From Hsuehochloa calcarea (lineage: Eukaryota; Streptophyta; Magnoliopsida; Poales; Poaceae): DNA of 64,000 bases. Where the stretch lies: the NCBI GenBank assembly GCA_036346395.1, contig CM070594.1:33017385-33081384 (forward strand), given 5' to 3'. A program made the translations under genes and the position numbers. The number at the start of each line of letters is the position of its first letter. The first letter of the stretch is position 1. Below are positions 1-12,511 of the stretch, one piece after another. The notes beneath the pieces were generated by a model. It did not search any database and was not told the DNA's origin. It saw nothing but the letters and a program-made list of their open reading frames with translations.

Positions 1-880
1 AATTATACTTGTCCGATTGACATAATAAAATATGCTATAGAAAGATATCGAAATTATCTACAATTAACTAGTAGATGAGATTTCCAAAGTTCGCCATTAA
101 GGTACCCGAATAAATCGTTCAACGGACAGCAGGTTAAACAAACCTATTAATTGACCCTTCGACTAGAAATTAAAGAACCCTCTCCAATACTATTGACCTC
201 AACAAAAAGTATAGTCAAACCTTGAGCAAGTTACCTAGAAACTCGTAAGCTACTCATGCCCTTGCGTGAACATCAGATGGCCCTGCATGCATGGAGTTGC
301 TGGTGGCAGTTGGCTCCGGCCAAAACCCAATCTACACGCACAAGCGGCAAAGATCGGCAAAGAAGACGGCCACGCGGGCGCAGCCGGAACGCCCACGGGA
401 GGGGCGGCAGCGGCGTCGCTTAAGCAATCAGTAGCAATGACGCAGTTAGCCGGATTCGGCGGCAGCATCCGCCCACGCGCAAGAACAGGAACAAGAGGCC
501 GACGCAGTCCTCGGTCGGCTCGGCGTGCACGCTGCGAATCACGCGCAGGCGGCAGATCACACGCGGTTGGCGCAGCGCAGCGCGTGTAGCGAGCCTCGGC
601 AGCAGTACGGCGGCCGATGTCCGCCAACAAACTTGGAGGTGGCGACGCAAAGAAAAAATGTAAAGCGATTGGCGGCGGCAACGCAGAAAAAAATGTGGAG
701 GCGGCTCGGAAAAATCAAAGGAATAGGCTAGGGTTTCGAGAAAAAAAACCACAATTCATTTATATAGCTCTAAAAATTCCAAAAATTCTATTTTTATATG
801 TACTATTTTATTTAATTACGCACAAGCCCTAAATTCTTTAATTACTTAAATTATTATTATTATTGCTATTAATATGATTT
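1..880. other. Noncoding, probably LTR-derived sequence
   Basis: AT-rich ends flank a GC-rich core at about 290-640 that has open frames on both strands, as GC-rich sequence does by chance. The stretch ends in a TATTACA-like end directly against a gypsy reverse transcriptase, and the gypsy LTRs elsewhere in this window end in TTACA. I infer a decayed LTR or a rearrangement junction. No coding gene is supported. Confidence 0.35.
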
Positions 881-888
881 TCAGAATA

Positions 889-2190
889 TTACATCTCCTA
901 TATTGTTCATGGAAAGGAAGGACGACAATATGCAGATGTGTGTGGACTATCGATCCCTAAATGAAGTAACTATCAAAAATAAATACCTCTTGCCCATAAT
1001 TGATGATTTGTTCGATCGGCTCAAAGGGGCGACAAAGTTTTCTAAGATAGATATGCGATCAGGATATCACCCGTTGAAAATGAAACCTAAAGATACCCCA
1101 AAACAGCCTTCTCCACTAGATACAGCCTCTATGAGTTTATAGTAATGTTGTTTTGATTGAACAACGCCCTGGTTTACATCATGAACTTGATGAACAAGGT
1201 ATTTATAGAATACTTAGAAAAATTTGTAGTGGTGTTTATTGATGTTATCCTTATCTATTCCAAAGACGTTGAAGAACACGCACAACATCTGAGATTGGTA
1301 CTAGAAAAACTCAGGGCCAAATACAACAAATGTGAGTTCTGTCTGTCTGATTTTAACTTCTTGGGTCATGTGATATCTGCTAACATGGTAGTTGTGGACC
1401 CGGTAAAGGTGGAAGCGGTCCTGGATTGACAACCACCTGCAACGGTGACTAGAGTTCAAAGTTTCCTTGGTTTGGCAGGATACTACCGCAGATTCATTGA
1501 AGGATTCTCCAAAATTTTCCGGCCTCTTACTCAACTACTGAAGAAAGAAAATAAGTTCGAGTGGGTAGAAATGTGTGAGAAGAGTTTCCAAAAAATGAAA
1601 GTCAAGCTAACCTCCGCCCAGTTTTAGTACTTCTAGATATCCGTAAGGATTTTGAGGTGTATTACGATGCCTCTCGTCACGGGTTAGGCTGTGTGCTGAT
1701 GCAGGAGAGGAAGGTAGCAGCATATGCATCCAGACAACTTCGTCCGCGTGAGGAAAATTATCCTACCCACGACTTGGAGTTGGCATCGGTAGTGCATGCA
1801 CTGAAGATATGGTGCCACTACCTCATTTGGAATCATTGCAACATATACACTAATCACAAAAGCATCAAGTACATCTTCACTCAGTCAGACCTTAACTTAA
1901 GGCAACGAAGGTAGTTAGAGTTGACAAAAGACTACCACTTAGACCTTCACTATCACCTGGGTAAGGCCAATGTGGTGGCTAATGAATTAAGCAGAAAATC
2001 ACACCGCAACCACATTGTGACTCAAGAACAACAACCTTCTTAATTCAAGGAATTTTAGAAGCTCAACCTGGGGGTAATTCCATATGGGAACCTCTCCACC
2101 TTGGTGGTACGTCAGACCCTGGAGGATAGGATCAAAGTTGCCCAAGTAGGGAACACTAGTACGCAAAGGATCCAACAGTTCATGATACAC
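889..2190 (+). pseudogene. Ty3/gypsy RT-RNase H fragment, degenerate
   Basis: Several short frames together follow the gypsy order. An RT core (MCVDYRSLNE, FSKIDMRSGY) at 903-1142 is followed by the palm at 1157-1429 (FLGHVIS), the SFLGLAGYYRRFIEGFSKI connection at about 1455-1520, and RNase H at 1657-1914 (GLGCVLMQ, YPTHDLELA). It then reads into the linker upstream of integrase to about 2190. Decay is clear: stops and frameshifts separate the blocks, the FIDD catalytic pair is FIDV so the second metal-binding Asp is lost, and RNase H TDHKS reads TNHKS. There is no gag or protease upstream and no integrase downstream, so this is an internal piece of a chromovirus-like element, not a functional gene. 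Confidence 0.85.
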
Positions 2191-2706
2191 TAGTTCATAA
2201 TTTTAGATTGTGTATTTAATCTCTTTGAGAAATCTTGTGCCCTTACCTTTATATCTTTGTAATTGGCTAGCGTCTCTCCTATTACTTGGTGCAAAACAAG
2301 CTAGTTTTCATCTCAATTTCAGATTGCTTCTCACTAGCTCGTTCCATTGTTTGCATTAACTCGTATTTATCTTTGAGTGTGCGTTCCTACACTTCGCTTA
2401 AACCTATTGGATCAGTACCTAGGCAAAGTATTCTAGATTGGATTATTACTTAGCTTCACGATAACTTGAATTTCATATTGCATAGGTTATACACTTCCAT
2501 ACCAAACTCCACTAAATAACTGTTGTTGTGCTTTTGTGAAACACTCTTTAATACGCTTGATTATCACCATGCTGTTGTAACTACTACCAAGTGTAAGTTT
2601 CAGCCTCAATTCACTTCAGAGTGATAAGATAGTGATTTGGTAAGACGAGTGAGTTTGAAAGATACACATACACCTACATACATATTTTTTTACTTTTTTA
2701 CTAACA
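2191..2706. other. Noncoding, probable retrotransposon leader
   Basis: No open frame of note. It lies just upstream of a gypsy-type gag start at 2707, the position of the untranslated leader of such an element. I see no convincing primer binding site or LTR end, so the assignment rests on position only. Confidence 0.3.
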
Positions 2707-3443
2707 ATGGCAGATCGCGGGTATACGTATATTCCCTTCTATAGTAGTAATGATCCAGAGGAGTATCTTGAGTGGATACAAGACAAGGAGTTCGAGCTTG
2801 AATCCCAGAAGCCAAAGAAGTGAGAGTGGCCACTATATTTTTTGAGGACTATGCCTCTAGTTCGTGGCAACAACTAAGTGGGAAACGACTCATTACATCT
2901 TGGGTCAATTTAAAATGAGCCATGAGAAGAGAATTTATTCCATCCTATTATGAGCAGAACTACTACGCCATGTAAAGAAAATTACACAGGGATGCAAAGT
3001 TGTCTAAGATTACTATGTTGAGAAGAATCATGGAATGTGTCGTGCCAATATCACTAGTGCATATCAAGAAAAGAAATACATCAAAGCAAGCTTGAATTTT
3101 TAGATCGTTGATGCACTTCAAGATGAATATTTTCATAGTCTACAAGATTTTGTGAAATATGATATGAAGGCGAAAAAGTGACTTAAAGACATTCAAGCAC
3201 ATCAACTAAATCTGCGCTGACTCTTTAGTTCTCATTCATCTACTGGTGTGTCACTTGAGAAGATGGTCGAGCATGGAACCTTTTCTTCGGCCAAGGTGAC
3301 GAGTATTGCTACGCCATCACAACCCGCAATACATGAGGAGATCGTGGTTGATGGCAATTGCGCCATTGCTGGCCCATGATTTATGGAATATAAGATGCTA
3401 TCAGGACCCGAGATTAACACTCTCAAATCCCTTGTGTATTACT
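2707..3443 (+). pseudogene. Ty3/gypsy-like gag remnant
   Basis: From ATG at 2707 the frame begins MADRGYTYIPFYSSNDPEEY and has a stop at about 2821. The adjacent frame then continues with WQQLSGKRLI-like and REFIPSYYEQNYYAM-like blocks, typical of the retrotransposon gag (capsid) region of plant gypsy elements. Further stops follow at about 2970, 3100 and 3180. The last recognisable part runs to about 3443. No zinc knuckle is seen. It is a dead capsid fragment. It cannot belong to the RT piece at 0.9-2.2 kb as one unit, because gag would lie downstream of pol, so two different copies are juxtaposed here. Confidence 0.6.
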
Positions 3444-6132
3444 GAACTAGTCCCATGATCAGTGGCTAGCTCACACAGTAAACAAATATGGTAACATCCA
3501 TAATCGCAAAGCTTTATTAATAAATACCAGAGTTGATTACCAGAAAGGCTTACAAGCCAACAATAAAGAACATAATGGAAGATGAAGAAGAGTAGTAGAG
3601 CCCAGCTAATTTGCCACAAGCAATCGACTAGGGTAGCAGCCTAGTCGTCGAGATCTTCGGCAGTTGCAAAGTAAGGCCTCCGAACAACATTTTATTAAGT
3701 AAGAATGAGTACAAACAACCATGCCCCGCAAGTTACACCTAATAACATAATTATAATGCATGCAGGGATATATCAATAGAAGACTTATAAGGCAATGACT
3801 GTAGTAGGTCATTGTGACCAAATCCTGGTCGTTAGGGTTAAGCGATATTTAACACTGAGTTAAGTGTAGTTCTGTTAGGCTGACGTGTGGGCTCGTGAAC
3901 AGAAATCAAGGAGTAGAAAAGTTTTGGATTTTAGCATTAAGTCACTCGTGGCCAGGCCCAAAGCATTAATTGTATAGTAAAGTTCCCCATGGATCACAAG
4001 ACGATGGTCGTGGACCTTGGTCCATGCACTGTTCTGTGAGCCATGCCACTGAAAGATGGGCCCCATTTGTCAGTAATGAATTTCCTATAGAAAAATAATT
4101 GAAAAGAAAAGAAAATACATGGGCCCACTTGTCATTCACTCGAGTATTTACGGTTGAAAAGTAAAACAAAAGGAAAGGAAAAGGCAGCGGGCCCCATCTG
4201 TTAGTGAGAATATTCTCTCTCCCCTTTTCTTTTTCTAGAAATTAAACTAGGTTTAGACTTTGGAGAGCCTGTTTTCACTCGTTTCAACTCCGAATCGAAC
4301 GATTTTTTTTTTCAAAATTTGTCTAAATTCAAGCCCTAACCAACCAAATGGCCCATTATGGAGTTCATTTGAATTGTTTAATGCAATTTGAGTCTTTATG
4401 TGCTTATTCATACTTTGGTTATTTTCGCATATATAGACATCGAAACTCCCGAAGAAACTCAAGTCAATCAAGACCAAGAGCAGCAATACTTAGAACAAGG
4501 TGAGTTAACAATTTGATCATGTTGCACCTACTTTTTGCAATTATATTATTTTAAATTATGAAATTGCATTGCTATGATTTATACAATTATGTTTGTCTAG
4601 CTCATAGTTAATATCTTAATGATAATTGTGTATAAACATTCAATCCTTCGACTTGAACACTATCCTTTGTTACCATAGAATTAATAGTTTACATACTAGT
4701 TAATAAGTTTGTATCTAAGTATCATGCTTAGCCTTACTTAGATACATTGTCATGTGGGCAATGATTTGCCCCGACATCATTGAAAACATTTGAAAATGAG
4801 ATTGGGAAGTCGAGGCTGGAGTTTGGCTGGTATGTTGACTAGAAAGGTATTTCAAAACAAAAGAAAATCAAAAATAGATTTCGACTTGGGCGGCTGAAAA
4901 GCGTGGTAGGTGCTGGTAAGAGCATGATGGTGGGGATATGGGGAAGTACCACCCAAGTCAATAAAGGACCGAGTTCTTGTGATGACCTCTCATATAAAAA
5001 CAGTGCAACCACAAGTCTATAATAGGTACGACCTGGCTAACTAATTTATTCGCCTCATTGCAACCTCGCCATTGGTGGGTGTGTAGGTGGGTATGGGTAG
5101 AAACCACTGGAACTACATGACGCAAATGGAGACCCCCCGGGGACACGACCCAAGGAGGTGATGCCTAGCGGTGTGGGGTTGCATTGAGGTGGGGCAATGT
5201 AAAGGCCTTGTGACAATCATCTTAGTCACACACCTATTGAAGTGTGTCAAGACTTGTATTATAAGTTAATTGTCTCTTGTTGGTAAAGTGTACAAACTTT
5301 GCAGGGTAAAAAAACTATCTAGATAACCGTGCTCACAGTCCTGAGCAGTGCCGGGAACTTGCTTGAACTAGCTTTCATTTTTGTAAAATAATTTGTGGGT
5401 GGTATGGAGAGGTGGATTGGAACATAGAGATTTGAGATGGCCTGGTCGAGGACCAGTGAGAAGTACAGTATGTGACCCGATAAAAGAACACGAGCATTGG
5501 GTGAAAGGAGCCACTCAATGATATAGGAGGTTAGAACCTCCACTAATACTTTACAACAAAACTCAGTTTATCAAAACTTGTGTTAGTTAAAATGCTAAGA
5601 CTCAAGAATTTGCTACTAAATAACCAAATTCAAACTTAGCTTTATGCAAATAAAAGAACTATGAACCTCTCTTGATTAGCCTTGCAAATATAACAATTAT
5701 ATTGTGTGTTGGCTCACGAGTATGGTTGTGTACTCTGACTCACTTAATATTACCTTTTAGAGTCGTTTGATCAAGACCCGTATGCCGACCGCATGGAATT
5801 TGTACCGAATGATGGAGAAGATAGAGAAGCTTAGGCCAGGACCCCTAGTCGCTTGCCTGTGGGCAGAGTGAATGGATCCACCTTGTTTTCTTTTACTTCT
5901 GCTTTTATCCCTTCTTGCTATATTATAGCACTCTGTGTATCGTATTGGCTTGCTTGGCCCCTTTTGTAAAACTGTTGGCCGTATGGCCTGTTTATGTAAT
6001 CTGGTGTACTATTGTACAATGATTGTGATGTGTGTGAATGAACCAACGATGTATCTATGTGTGCTATCTACTGATCCAGGGAATGAAACGAGTTACATAG
6101 TGGGTCCCAAGTTACAAATTTGGGGTCCGACA
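3444..6132. other. TE-derived noncoding sequence, unclassified
   Basis: About 2.7 kb with no supported gene; the open frames are short and show no family motifs. The style resembles the long LTR and untranslated regions of grass gypsy elements (stretches such as GGGAAGTACCACCC and GGTGTGGGGTTGC near 4940-5180). The segment ends at a CA-type border near 6132. I cannot identify LTR pairs or target duplications. Confidence 0.35.
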
Positions 6133-6412
6133 TGAGAGCACTATGCATGTAGAAACTAGAAACAATCGCAAGAGGTGAACCTTCTACGACTTGAGCTTCC
6201 TCTTCTACTCGTTCAACTAAATGCGTGACCTCCTTTGATGACGAAACAACTGAGGCATCTCTCTCATCTGGTCTAGGTATCCCAAGAGTAAACCTAGCTG
6301 ATGTAGTAGATGGAGTAAAGTTTTGGCCCAAATTCAACTGAGGTATACACTGCTCCATAATTCTCTTCTCCTCAAGAGCACAATTCACAAGATCATGCAC
6401 ACTACTAAACAT
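6133..6412 (-). pseudogene. Possible retrotransposon gag fragment
   Basis: A minus-strand frame of about 95 residues starts near 6412 (SSVHDLVNCALEEKRIMEQ). Its start resembles the capsid-linker part of plant retrotransposon gag proteins; the rest is low-complexity and acidic. There is no zinc knuckle and no continuation on either side, because a copia LTR begins at 6465. It could equally be an unrelated chance frame. Confidence 0.25.
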
Positions 6413-6464
6413 TTATGTTGAAGTGCAGTAGTGATCTTAGAATCTAAACCTCCTTTGAATTATC

Positions 6465-8244
6465 TGTGGATTTCATGGGGATATGCTCCAGATCTTAGGA
6501 TGATGTGACAATTGGCAATGGCGTTTACGGTTTGTCGTTTCACGCGTTTTCGACAAAGTGGCAGTCGACCGACAGGGCGGTCCGACCGGTCCTGCACAAT
6601 GGTCCGACCGGTCCCAAATCGGTCGGACCGGCCTGTGAAGCGGTCGGACGGCGATGACCAAAAGTGTTCAAAACGAGCTGGGCCAAAAATAGGTGTTGTA
6701 GGCAAGTGAGGGGATCCCAATGCACTTGGTCTCATGATTTTTGGAGTCTCGAAGAAAAGTTCTATTGGTTTAAAGTTTCGAAGGTTTGAATTTGGGAGCT
6801 TGAATTTGGCTAAGTCTAAGGCGGTCCGACCGCTCACAGGAGCGGTCCGACCGCCATGGGCGATCGACCGCTCACCGAGCGGTCGGGCCGTAATAATCTT
6901 GAACGCTCGCCAACTTCGTGGCGATGTTGTTTTGTTAGGTCAAAGTCATTGGTTTCATGTCATATGTTTTGCATGATGCATGTTTTGACTAACATGGGTC
7001 AAGTTGTGAAGAACTTGTTCCCGAATTCGTGTTTGCTTGTCCGTGGTTGTGCAAAGTTGCTTGGTGGTCAACGACGGTCAGCGGCGAGGAGGATCGGGAC
7101 TAGACTCGGAGAGTTGAGGTCCAGAACGATTGACGATGCCGGGTGAGGTCAACGACTCAAGTATGACACAAGATGGACAATGGTGACCTATTGGCAAATC
7201 CATGACGCATGGTGAAGCGGTTTAGGTCAAAAGGTTAAAGACGGCGCCATGCGAAGCGTGCGTGTGTGACCCGCTTGTTAGTGGGCCTTAACGGAGCCCA
7301 ATTGAGTCAAACCCTAGGAGTTTTAGGCCTCCACTATAAATAGGAGGAGGTGGTGGCTGCACCTCTCTCTCTCGCCTTTTATGTTTCAAAACCCTAATTG
7401 TCTTTAGGGAGTTGAGGTGGAGGCTAGGGCTCTTGATGGTTTGTGGTGAATTTCGTGATCTTTGATTGTCCACTGATCCATGATGGTGTGGATGTAATCC
7501 AGCTTCAATCACGAAATCAATCTATGCAAGGTTTGCTTGAGATAAGTCTCTTTTCGTTCTTGCTTTCAATTTGGTGATTTTAGGGCTTCCTTTGATCCGC
7601 GAGTTTGTGATTGATTCTTTCACGTGAATTAGCTTGCTGTGATATGTGTGAATCTATCTAGCATCATCTTGATCATCAATCTCTCACGAACAAGCTTTAG
7701 GATCAAGTTTTCGTTCTTGCCCGATTTTAGACCCTCTGTTAATAAATTGGCAATTGCTCAAGATCGTTCCAAGAATTATCATAATATTCGATTGGAATAG
7801 GTCCTCAATAGCATATAGAAGTTGTGTGCAAAGTTTCATAAAGATTGGAGTTGAGAATCAAAAGTTTCACCTAATTGCAACCGTCATCGGTGATTTTACT
7901 ATTGCAGATCGGTTCGAGTCGGTCGGACCGCATTCGTCATCACCGGTCAAACCGATTTTGGAGCGGTCCGACCGCCAAACTAACGCGCCGGTCGGACCGC
8001 CGGCAATCGGTCCGACCGGTTGAGTACAACAGTCGATCGCTTTGTCTTGTGAGTCTTGGTAATCTTAGTTGATTTTGTTATATTGCTTAGGGGTTTAATT
8101 GGATTCAATACTAGTCTTCCAACAGATCGTATATTGATCTTCATAGCTTTCTAATAGCTCTGGAGTGAAATTGTATTGAGTTCATAATTTGTGAAAAGTG
8201 AGCGTGCTCTATTCACCCCCTCTAGTCGCCTTTATGGTCCAACA
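6465..8244 (+). repeat. Ty1/copia LTR, copy A (5' LTR)
   Basis: Begins TGTGGATTTCATGGGG and ends GGTCCAACA, the same ends as four other LTRs in this window (31462-33273 and 48368-50179 on minus; 36220-37591 and 45099-46501 on plus). Length is 1780 bp. It keeps the roughly 0.4-kb internal block (about 7535-7905) that the two plus-element LTRs lack. It contains two GC-rich clusters of GGTCGGACCG-type near-palindromes (about 6560-6660 and 6820-6890; again 7920-8020) and a TATA box. It is followed by a copia-type primer binding site and gag. The 3' LTR of this copy is not in the window. Confidence 0.9.
7335..7342 (+). promoter_or_regulatory. LTR TATA box (copy A)
   Basis: TATAAATA within CCACTATAAATAGGAGG, in the middle of the LTR and upstream of a CT-rich stretch. 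The same motif sits at the matching place in the sister LTRs, so this is the likely RNA polymerase II promoter of the element. Confidence 0.65.
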
Positions 8245-8245
8245 A

Positions 8246-9511
8246 GTGGTATCGAGCCCGGTTAGTTCAATCTTGATCTTAACAGGCCACCAACTTTGGC
8301 GATGGATAAGTTTTCTACTAAACCGCATATGTTCGATGGGCACGACTATGCTCTACTGGAAGAATCGTATGCGCGTCTTTCTTGAGAGCGAGGACAAGCT
8401 ATTTGGGATGTTGTTAGAGCCCCGCTGATTATTCCTGAAATTGCTACACCTGCTTCTGCAATTCTTGTGGCTAACAACAATAAGGCTAAGAATCTTTTGT
8501 ATGGTGCACTTGGTAGACAAGAATATGATAGAATTTGCAATCTTTCAATCTGCGCATGAAATTTGGAACACTCAAACATATCATGAGGGTTCGTCCCAAA
8601 TCAAAAAGGTGCGTAAGCTGTTTACAAGCGTGAATACAATAAATTCGAGATGCGTCCTGGAGAGAGCATCGATGACATTTTCAGTCGCTTTAATAAAGTA
8701 ATTAATCAAATGAAAGCTGTTGATATTGAATATTCTCAATCTGAAAATGCCACCCAACTCTTGGCTGCAATCAACACCAAGGAGTGGGAGATGAAAGCTC
8801 TTGCTATAGAAGAAAATGTTGATCTTTCAAGTCTTACTTTATAATTGCTTTATAGTAAACTCAAGACTCATGAAATTAAAAGAGTTGATCATCCTAAGAA
8901 AGATAATTTAGCTTTGGTAGCGAGATCCTCTCAAAAAGGCTTTTGATGACTCTTGTGAATCTTCTTACGGATTTTCATTTGCTTGTTTATCCGCTATTCA
9001 TGAAGAGGAGCTTGAAAGTATTCTCAAACAGAGTTAGCTCTTCTAGCTAAAAAATTCACACGGGCCTACAATAATGTGAGAAACAAAAGAGAGGTAGTCC
9101 AGGTGACATGCTATGAATGTGGTGAGCTCAATCATATCCGACAAATTGCCCCAAGTTTGAAAGGTAAGAGCAATCATAAGGAAGGAAAGCCGACTTGGAA
9201 GAAGCCTCCTTTCAACAAATCAAGGTATGAGGCTAATAAGCTTGTGAAGGTCGCTCACCGGTCCTTACCGCTTTTGAGGATCAATCCTTGAGCGATGTGG
9301 ATACCGGGAGTGAGGAGGACAAGGAGGAGGAGATCCCTCAAGGCAAAAAGAAAGGGAAGGCCAAAGACTTCACTGGCATGTGCTTCATGGCTGACACGGA
9401 TGACATTGATGATAATGAGGTATCTTTTTCTTATGATGAGCTTTCTGCTAAATATGATTCTATAGTTGAGCAATTGCTTAGTCAAGATGAAGCGCTAGAA
9501 TTTGTTATGAC
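8246..9511 (+). pseudogene. Ty1/copia gag remnant (copy A), truncated
   Basis: Right after the LTR lies GTGGTATCGAGCC, a two-base-shorter version of the initiator-Met tRNA primer site TGGTATCAGAGCC. Gag starts at about 8303 (MDKFSTKPHMFDG-like). Its parts are spread over several frames: the UBN2-type capsid region to about 8840, then a CCHC zinc knuckle (CYECGELNHIRQIAPS, with the last Cys replaced) at about 9109, and an acidic segment to 9511. Frameshifts include a one-base loss at about 8390 that the plus element (about 37740) shares. At 9511 homology to the family stops abruptly at GTTATGAC and LTR-like sequence of another family follows, so integrase and RT are gone. Confidence 0.8.
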
Positions 9512-9516
9512 ACTAG

Positions 9517-11580
9517 TGTACACAGTATCAACATAGATGAATATTGATCCGCACAAGACGATTAATAGAATAAACGACTAATTGGAATAGCAAATAGTGG
9601 TTTTGACTTTATGGTCTAGTTTACATTTATTAAACCACATAGGGCTAACAATAAATTAATAGCAGCAGCGGAACAAACTTTCACTCCAGCGGAATCCCAT
9701 CAATTCACCACAGGCAACTAACTGGGATCAAGACCCTAACGATCAGCACCTTCGTAGAACTCCTCCTCAAATGCAAGCGATGACTCCTCCACTTCTGTTG
9801 ATTGTTTGAAGCAAACATGAGCACACAACCATACCTGCAAGTCAAACCACATAATGCAATTTATAGATGTTGGTTTATTCCAAAGGAATGGTTTCTATGG
9901 TTATTTTGCATAAAGCAACATTTGCAATTGAATATAAATAATAGATTGAGAACAATATTAAAAAAATAAACAATAATAGTTTAACATTTATTTTCACAAA
10001 GAACACACAGTCTAAACAAGTTGTTTACACAGCCAGATGACTTAGATCATACAACTCCCTTCCCAAATATTTTTTGAAAATCTACAACTCGTGTGAAATC
10101 ACCGAGCATGTCCATGACCACGAACACGGCTATTCGAATAGATTGATTAACACTCTGCAGAGATTGTACACTTTACCCACAAGATGCAACCAACTGGATC
10201 AGAGCTGATCATAACAAAACCTTTCAGAAACCTCATCTCGAGCATTAACACTCCCGATGTGCTTTACCGCCGTCCAATTTATACACACAGCCCTTGGTAC
10301 AACACACACCGTTGGATCTGAAGACGGCGAATCGCTCATAGATGTGACCCAAACACAGCGGTAGACACCTTCAACCCTGGCACACAGCCTAACCTATCTG
10401 CCTGAGTAGTCAATGTCAAGATTCCATAACTTACTAACTTAGGCTCGTTCCATACTAGGCATGTGGTTGTACAGTAAGACTTAGTTCAATCGCGCACAAA
10501 GTTGAGTCTTTAATTGACCAATGTAAGACTTCTAATTTCTAACTAAATGTCACACATACTAATATTCTCATTCACACAGTTTCCACTATATCACACAGTA
10601 TCCACCACTTGCCTTAGTCTAAATCATTTCCCACCCTGTTGGTTAAGTGCAACACATGGCATCAATAAGTAATAGCACACAACACACATAGTTTTATCAC
10701 ACAGTTCTATAATCACTTAGTTAAGTTTATATTTGTAACTCACATGAGATGATGACTCGTAACATGGCTAAGCAATCTACTCGTATCTAACCAACCCACG
10801 TTGGCGCTACAATAATACCAACTAATAATGAACCAACCTAGGGTGACAAAAGATAATGGCATGGCAATAGAGAAGTTGGATGTAACAAATTGGATTAATA
10901 ACTAAACCTAAAAGCATTTAAATAAATACTTGAAATAGAATGCAATAATTTGAATCAAAGTATTTTCAAAAACTGGCTTCAATATGATCAAAGGTATAAC
11001 TTGCCTTGGAATAGATCTTGGTACTGGTTTTGATCTTGGTGTACTCCTTCTTCTTCAAAAGTCCCCGAAGAATTAACGTCTACTCGCAAACGAAGTAAAC
11101 AAACATAATAAATGTTGTAGCAAAAACGAGCTATACAGTAAAAGAGGGGGAACCTCTGAGAGACCCAGGAGGGCTCCCGGGGATCCTCGTGAGAGGGGAT
11201 TAGCCAACGACAAGAACGAGAAACTGTTATTGCTGAAGAATTCGTACTTGTTTTTTTTCCTCCCCTTTCAGAGGGGGGGTGACCCCTTATTTATAGTCCC
11301 CTGTGAGGGTTTTGTACATTACCCTTTTGACCCTACAATGGTACTGTATTCGTAGGGGTTGTAGGGACATTTCCCGCCCTTACGCCTAGGCTTTGGTCCA
11401 TGGTAGGCGCTCCTAGACCTGGTCCACCCTGACAGTGCCTCCGGTCCAAGATCGGTAGCAGGGGCTTTGGGTTCGCCCTGGGGGTCTCTCTGCTCCGGGA
11501 CTCGTGGGGCGTCGGGGTCCTTCGGGTTCTGACGGTTGCTTCGTCTGGGCGTTGTGGCCGGTGGGGCCACCCCTATGACA
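9517..11580 (-). repeat. Probable LTR of an unassigned element
   Basis: On the minus strand it runs from TGTCATAGGGGTGGCC to CTGTGTACA, i.e. TG...CA ends, 2064 bp. It has a TATA box (minus TATAAATA at 11295-11288) placed about 285 bp from the start. No matching second LTR, primer site or polypurine tract is seen, and the flanking five bases differ, so it may be a truncated or rearranged LTR. GC-rich open frames at 11319-11682 are not supported as genes. Confidence 0.45.
11288..11295 (-). promoter_or_regulatory. TATA box in LTR-like sequence
   Basis: The minus strand reads TATAAATA in the context GGGGACTATAAATAAGGGG, between GC-rich upstream and purine-rich downstream sequence, the usual layout of a grass LTR promoter. 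Confidence 0.45.
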
Positions 11581-12062
11581 ATAAATAAATAACAAAGATA
11601 AAACAAAGTCAAAAAATTCAATAAAATTCATAAATAAATATATCTCAAATTTAGATGAATCTAGGAATTTGAATGGGCTCAATCGGAGTTTGGATGAAGA
11701 AGATATGGTCTTTGGAAGATTGAATCTAAAGAAAAACCCTAATTTTGGATTTAAAAAAAAATTGAATTTTTTTTCTATTGAAAAATCAGATTATTGCGCA
11801 ACGCTGATGTCAGCAAAGGATTTTCAGAAAAATATAAATAAATAAAAATACTGACATGTGGGACCCAAATGTCAGTCTCACGGCTCACGGTGGACCGAGT
11901 TCACCGGGCCTGTTGAATATGGGAACAGTGGACCGTCCACGCACGCGACACATGGGTGCTGATCTGGCGCCACGTCGATGACACATGCGCTCGGGGCTGA
12001 CTCTGGCGCTGAGGTGGAGGCTGACGTGGACGACGGTGAGGGGCGGTGCTCGGGTTCCAACG
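11581..12062. other. Noncoding spacer between LTR fragments
   Basis: AT-rich left half, GC-rich right half (11880-12060). No gene and no defined ends; probably the remains of another LTR element. Confidence 0.3.
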
Positions 12063-12508
12063 TGTTGGAAATATGCCCTAGACGCGATAATAAAGATGAT
12101 TATATTCCATTATGTTCATAACATTGGATAATATGTTATCTTGTTCCTTGAATAATATAAATAATATTTATTATGAAGTTTGCGACTTGATTGTGAAACT
12201 CTATATTTCTGCGATGATTATTCTTAAACGTTCCCTGGTCGGAAACATATGAAAACACATATGAATAGACTAACATATGAGAACACATATGCATATGTAT
12301 TGGTTGATGACTATATTTCATAGGTCATGGATTCGGAGATATCGAACCAATAATATGGCCACATGTTAGAGAACAGAGTGTTGGAAAAGACCCACCTTGA
12401 GATACTGTTGGGATTGTTTTGATTCTATGTATCATTAGTTGGTCTCAAGCAATGATGATGTTTAATACTTCGATCTGAGATCAGCATAGTTTCCTACATG
12501 TGTAGTAG
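12063..12508 (+). repeat. BARE/RIRE1-like copia LTR fragment
   Basis: It starts TGTTGGAAATATGCCCTAGA followed by CGATAATAAA, very close to the known start of Angela/BARE-1/RIRE1 LTRs. The later phrase TAGTTGGTCTCAAG also fits that family. Family LTRs are much longer; here only about 0.45 kb remains before a gypsy LTR begins at 12512, so it is truncated. No coding part is present. Confidence 0.65.
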
Positions 12509-12511
12509 CAC

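Noticed and set aside
250..832. Overlapping open frames on both strands in a GC-rich stretch
   Set aside because: No family motifs, both strands open alike, and the stretch behaves like LTR sequence.
6560..8020. CRISPR-like array of short repeats (GGTCGGACCG)
   Set aside because: Repeats are too short, spacing irregular, the host is a plant, and they sit in LTRs.
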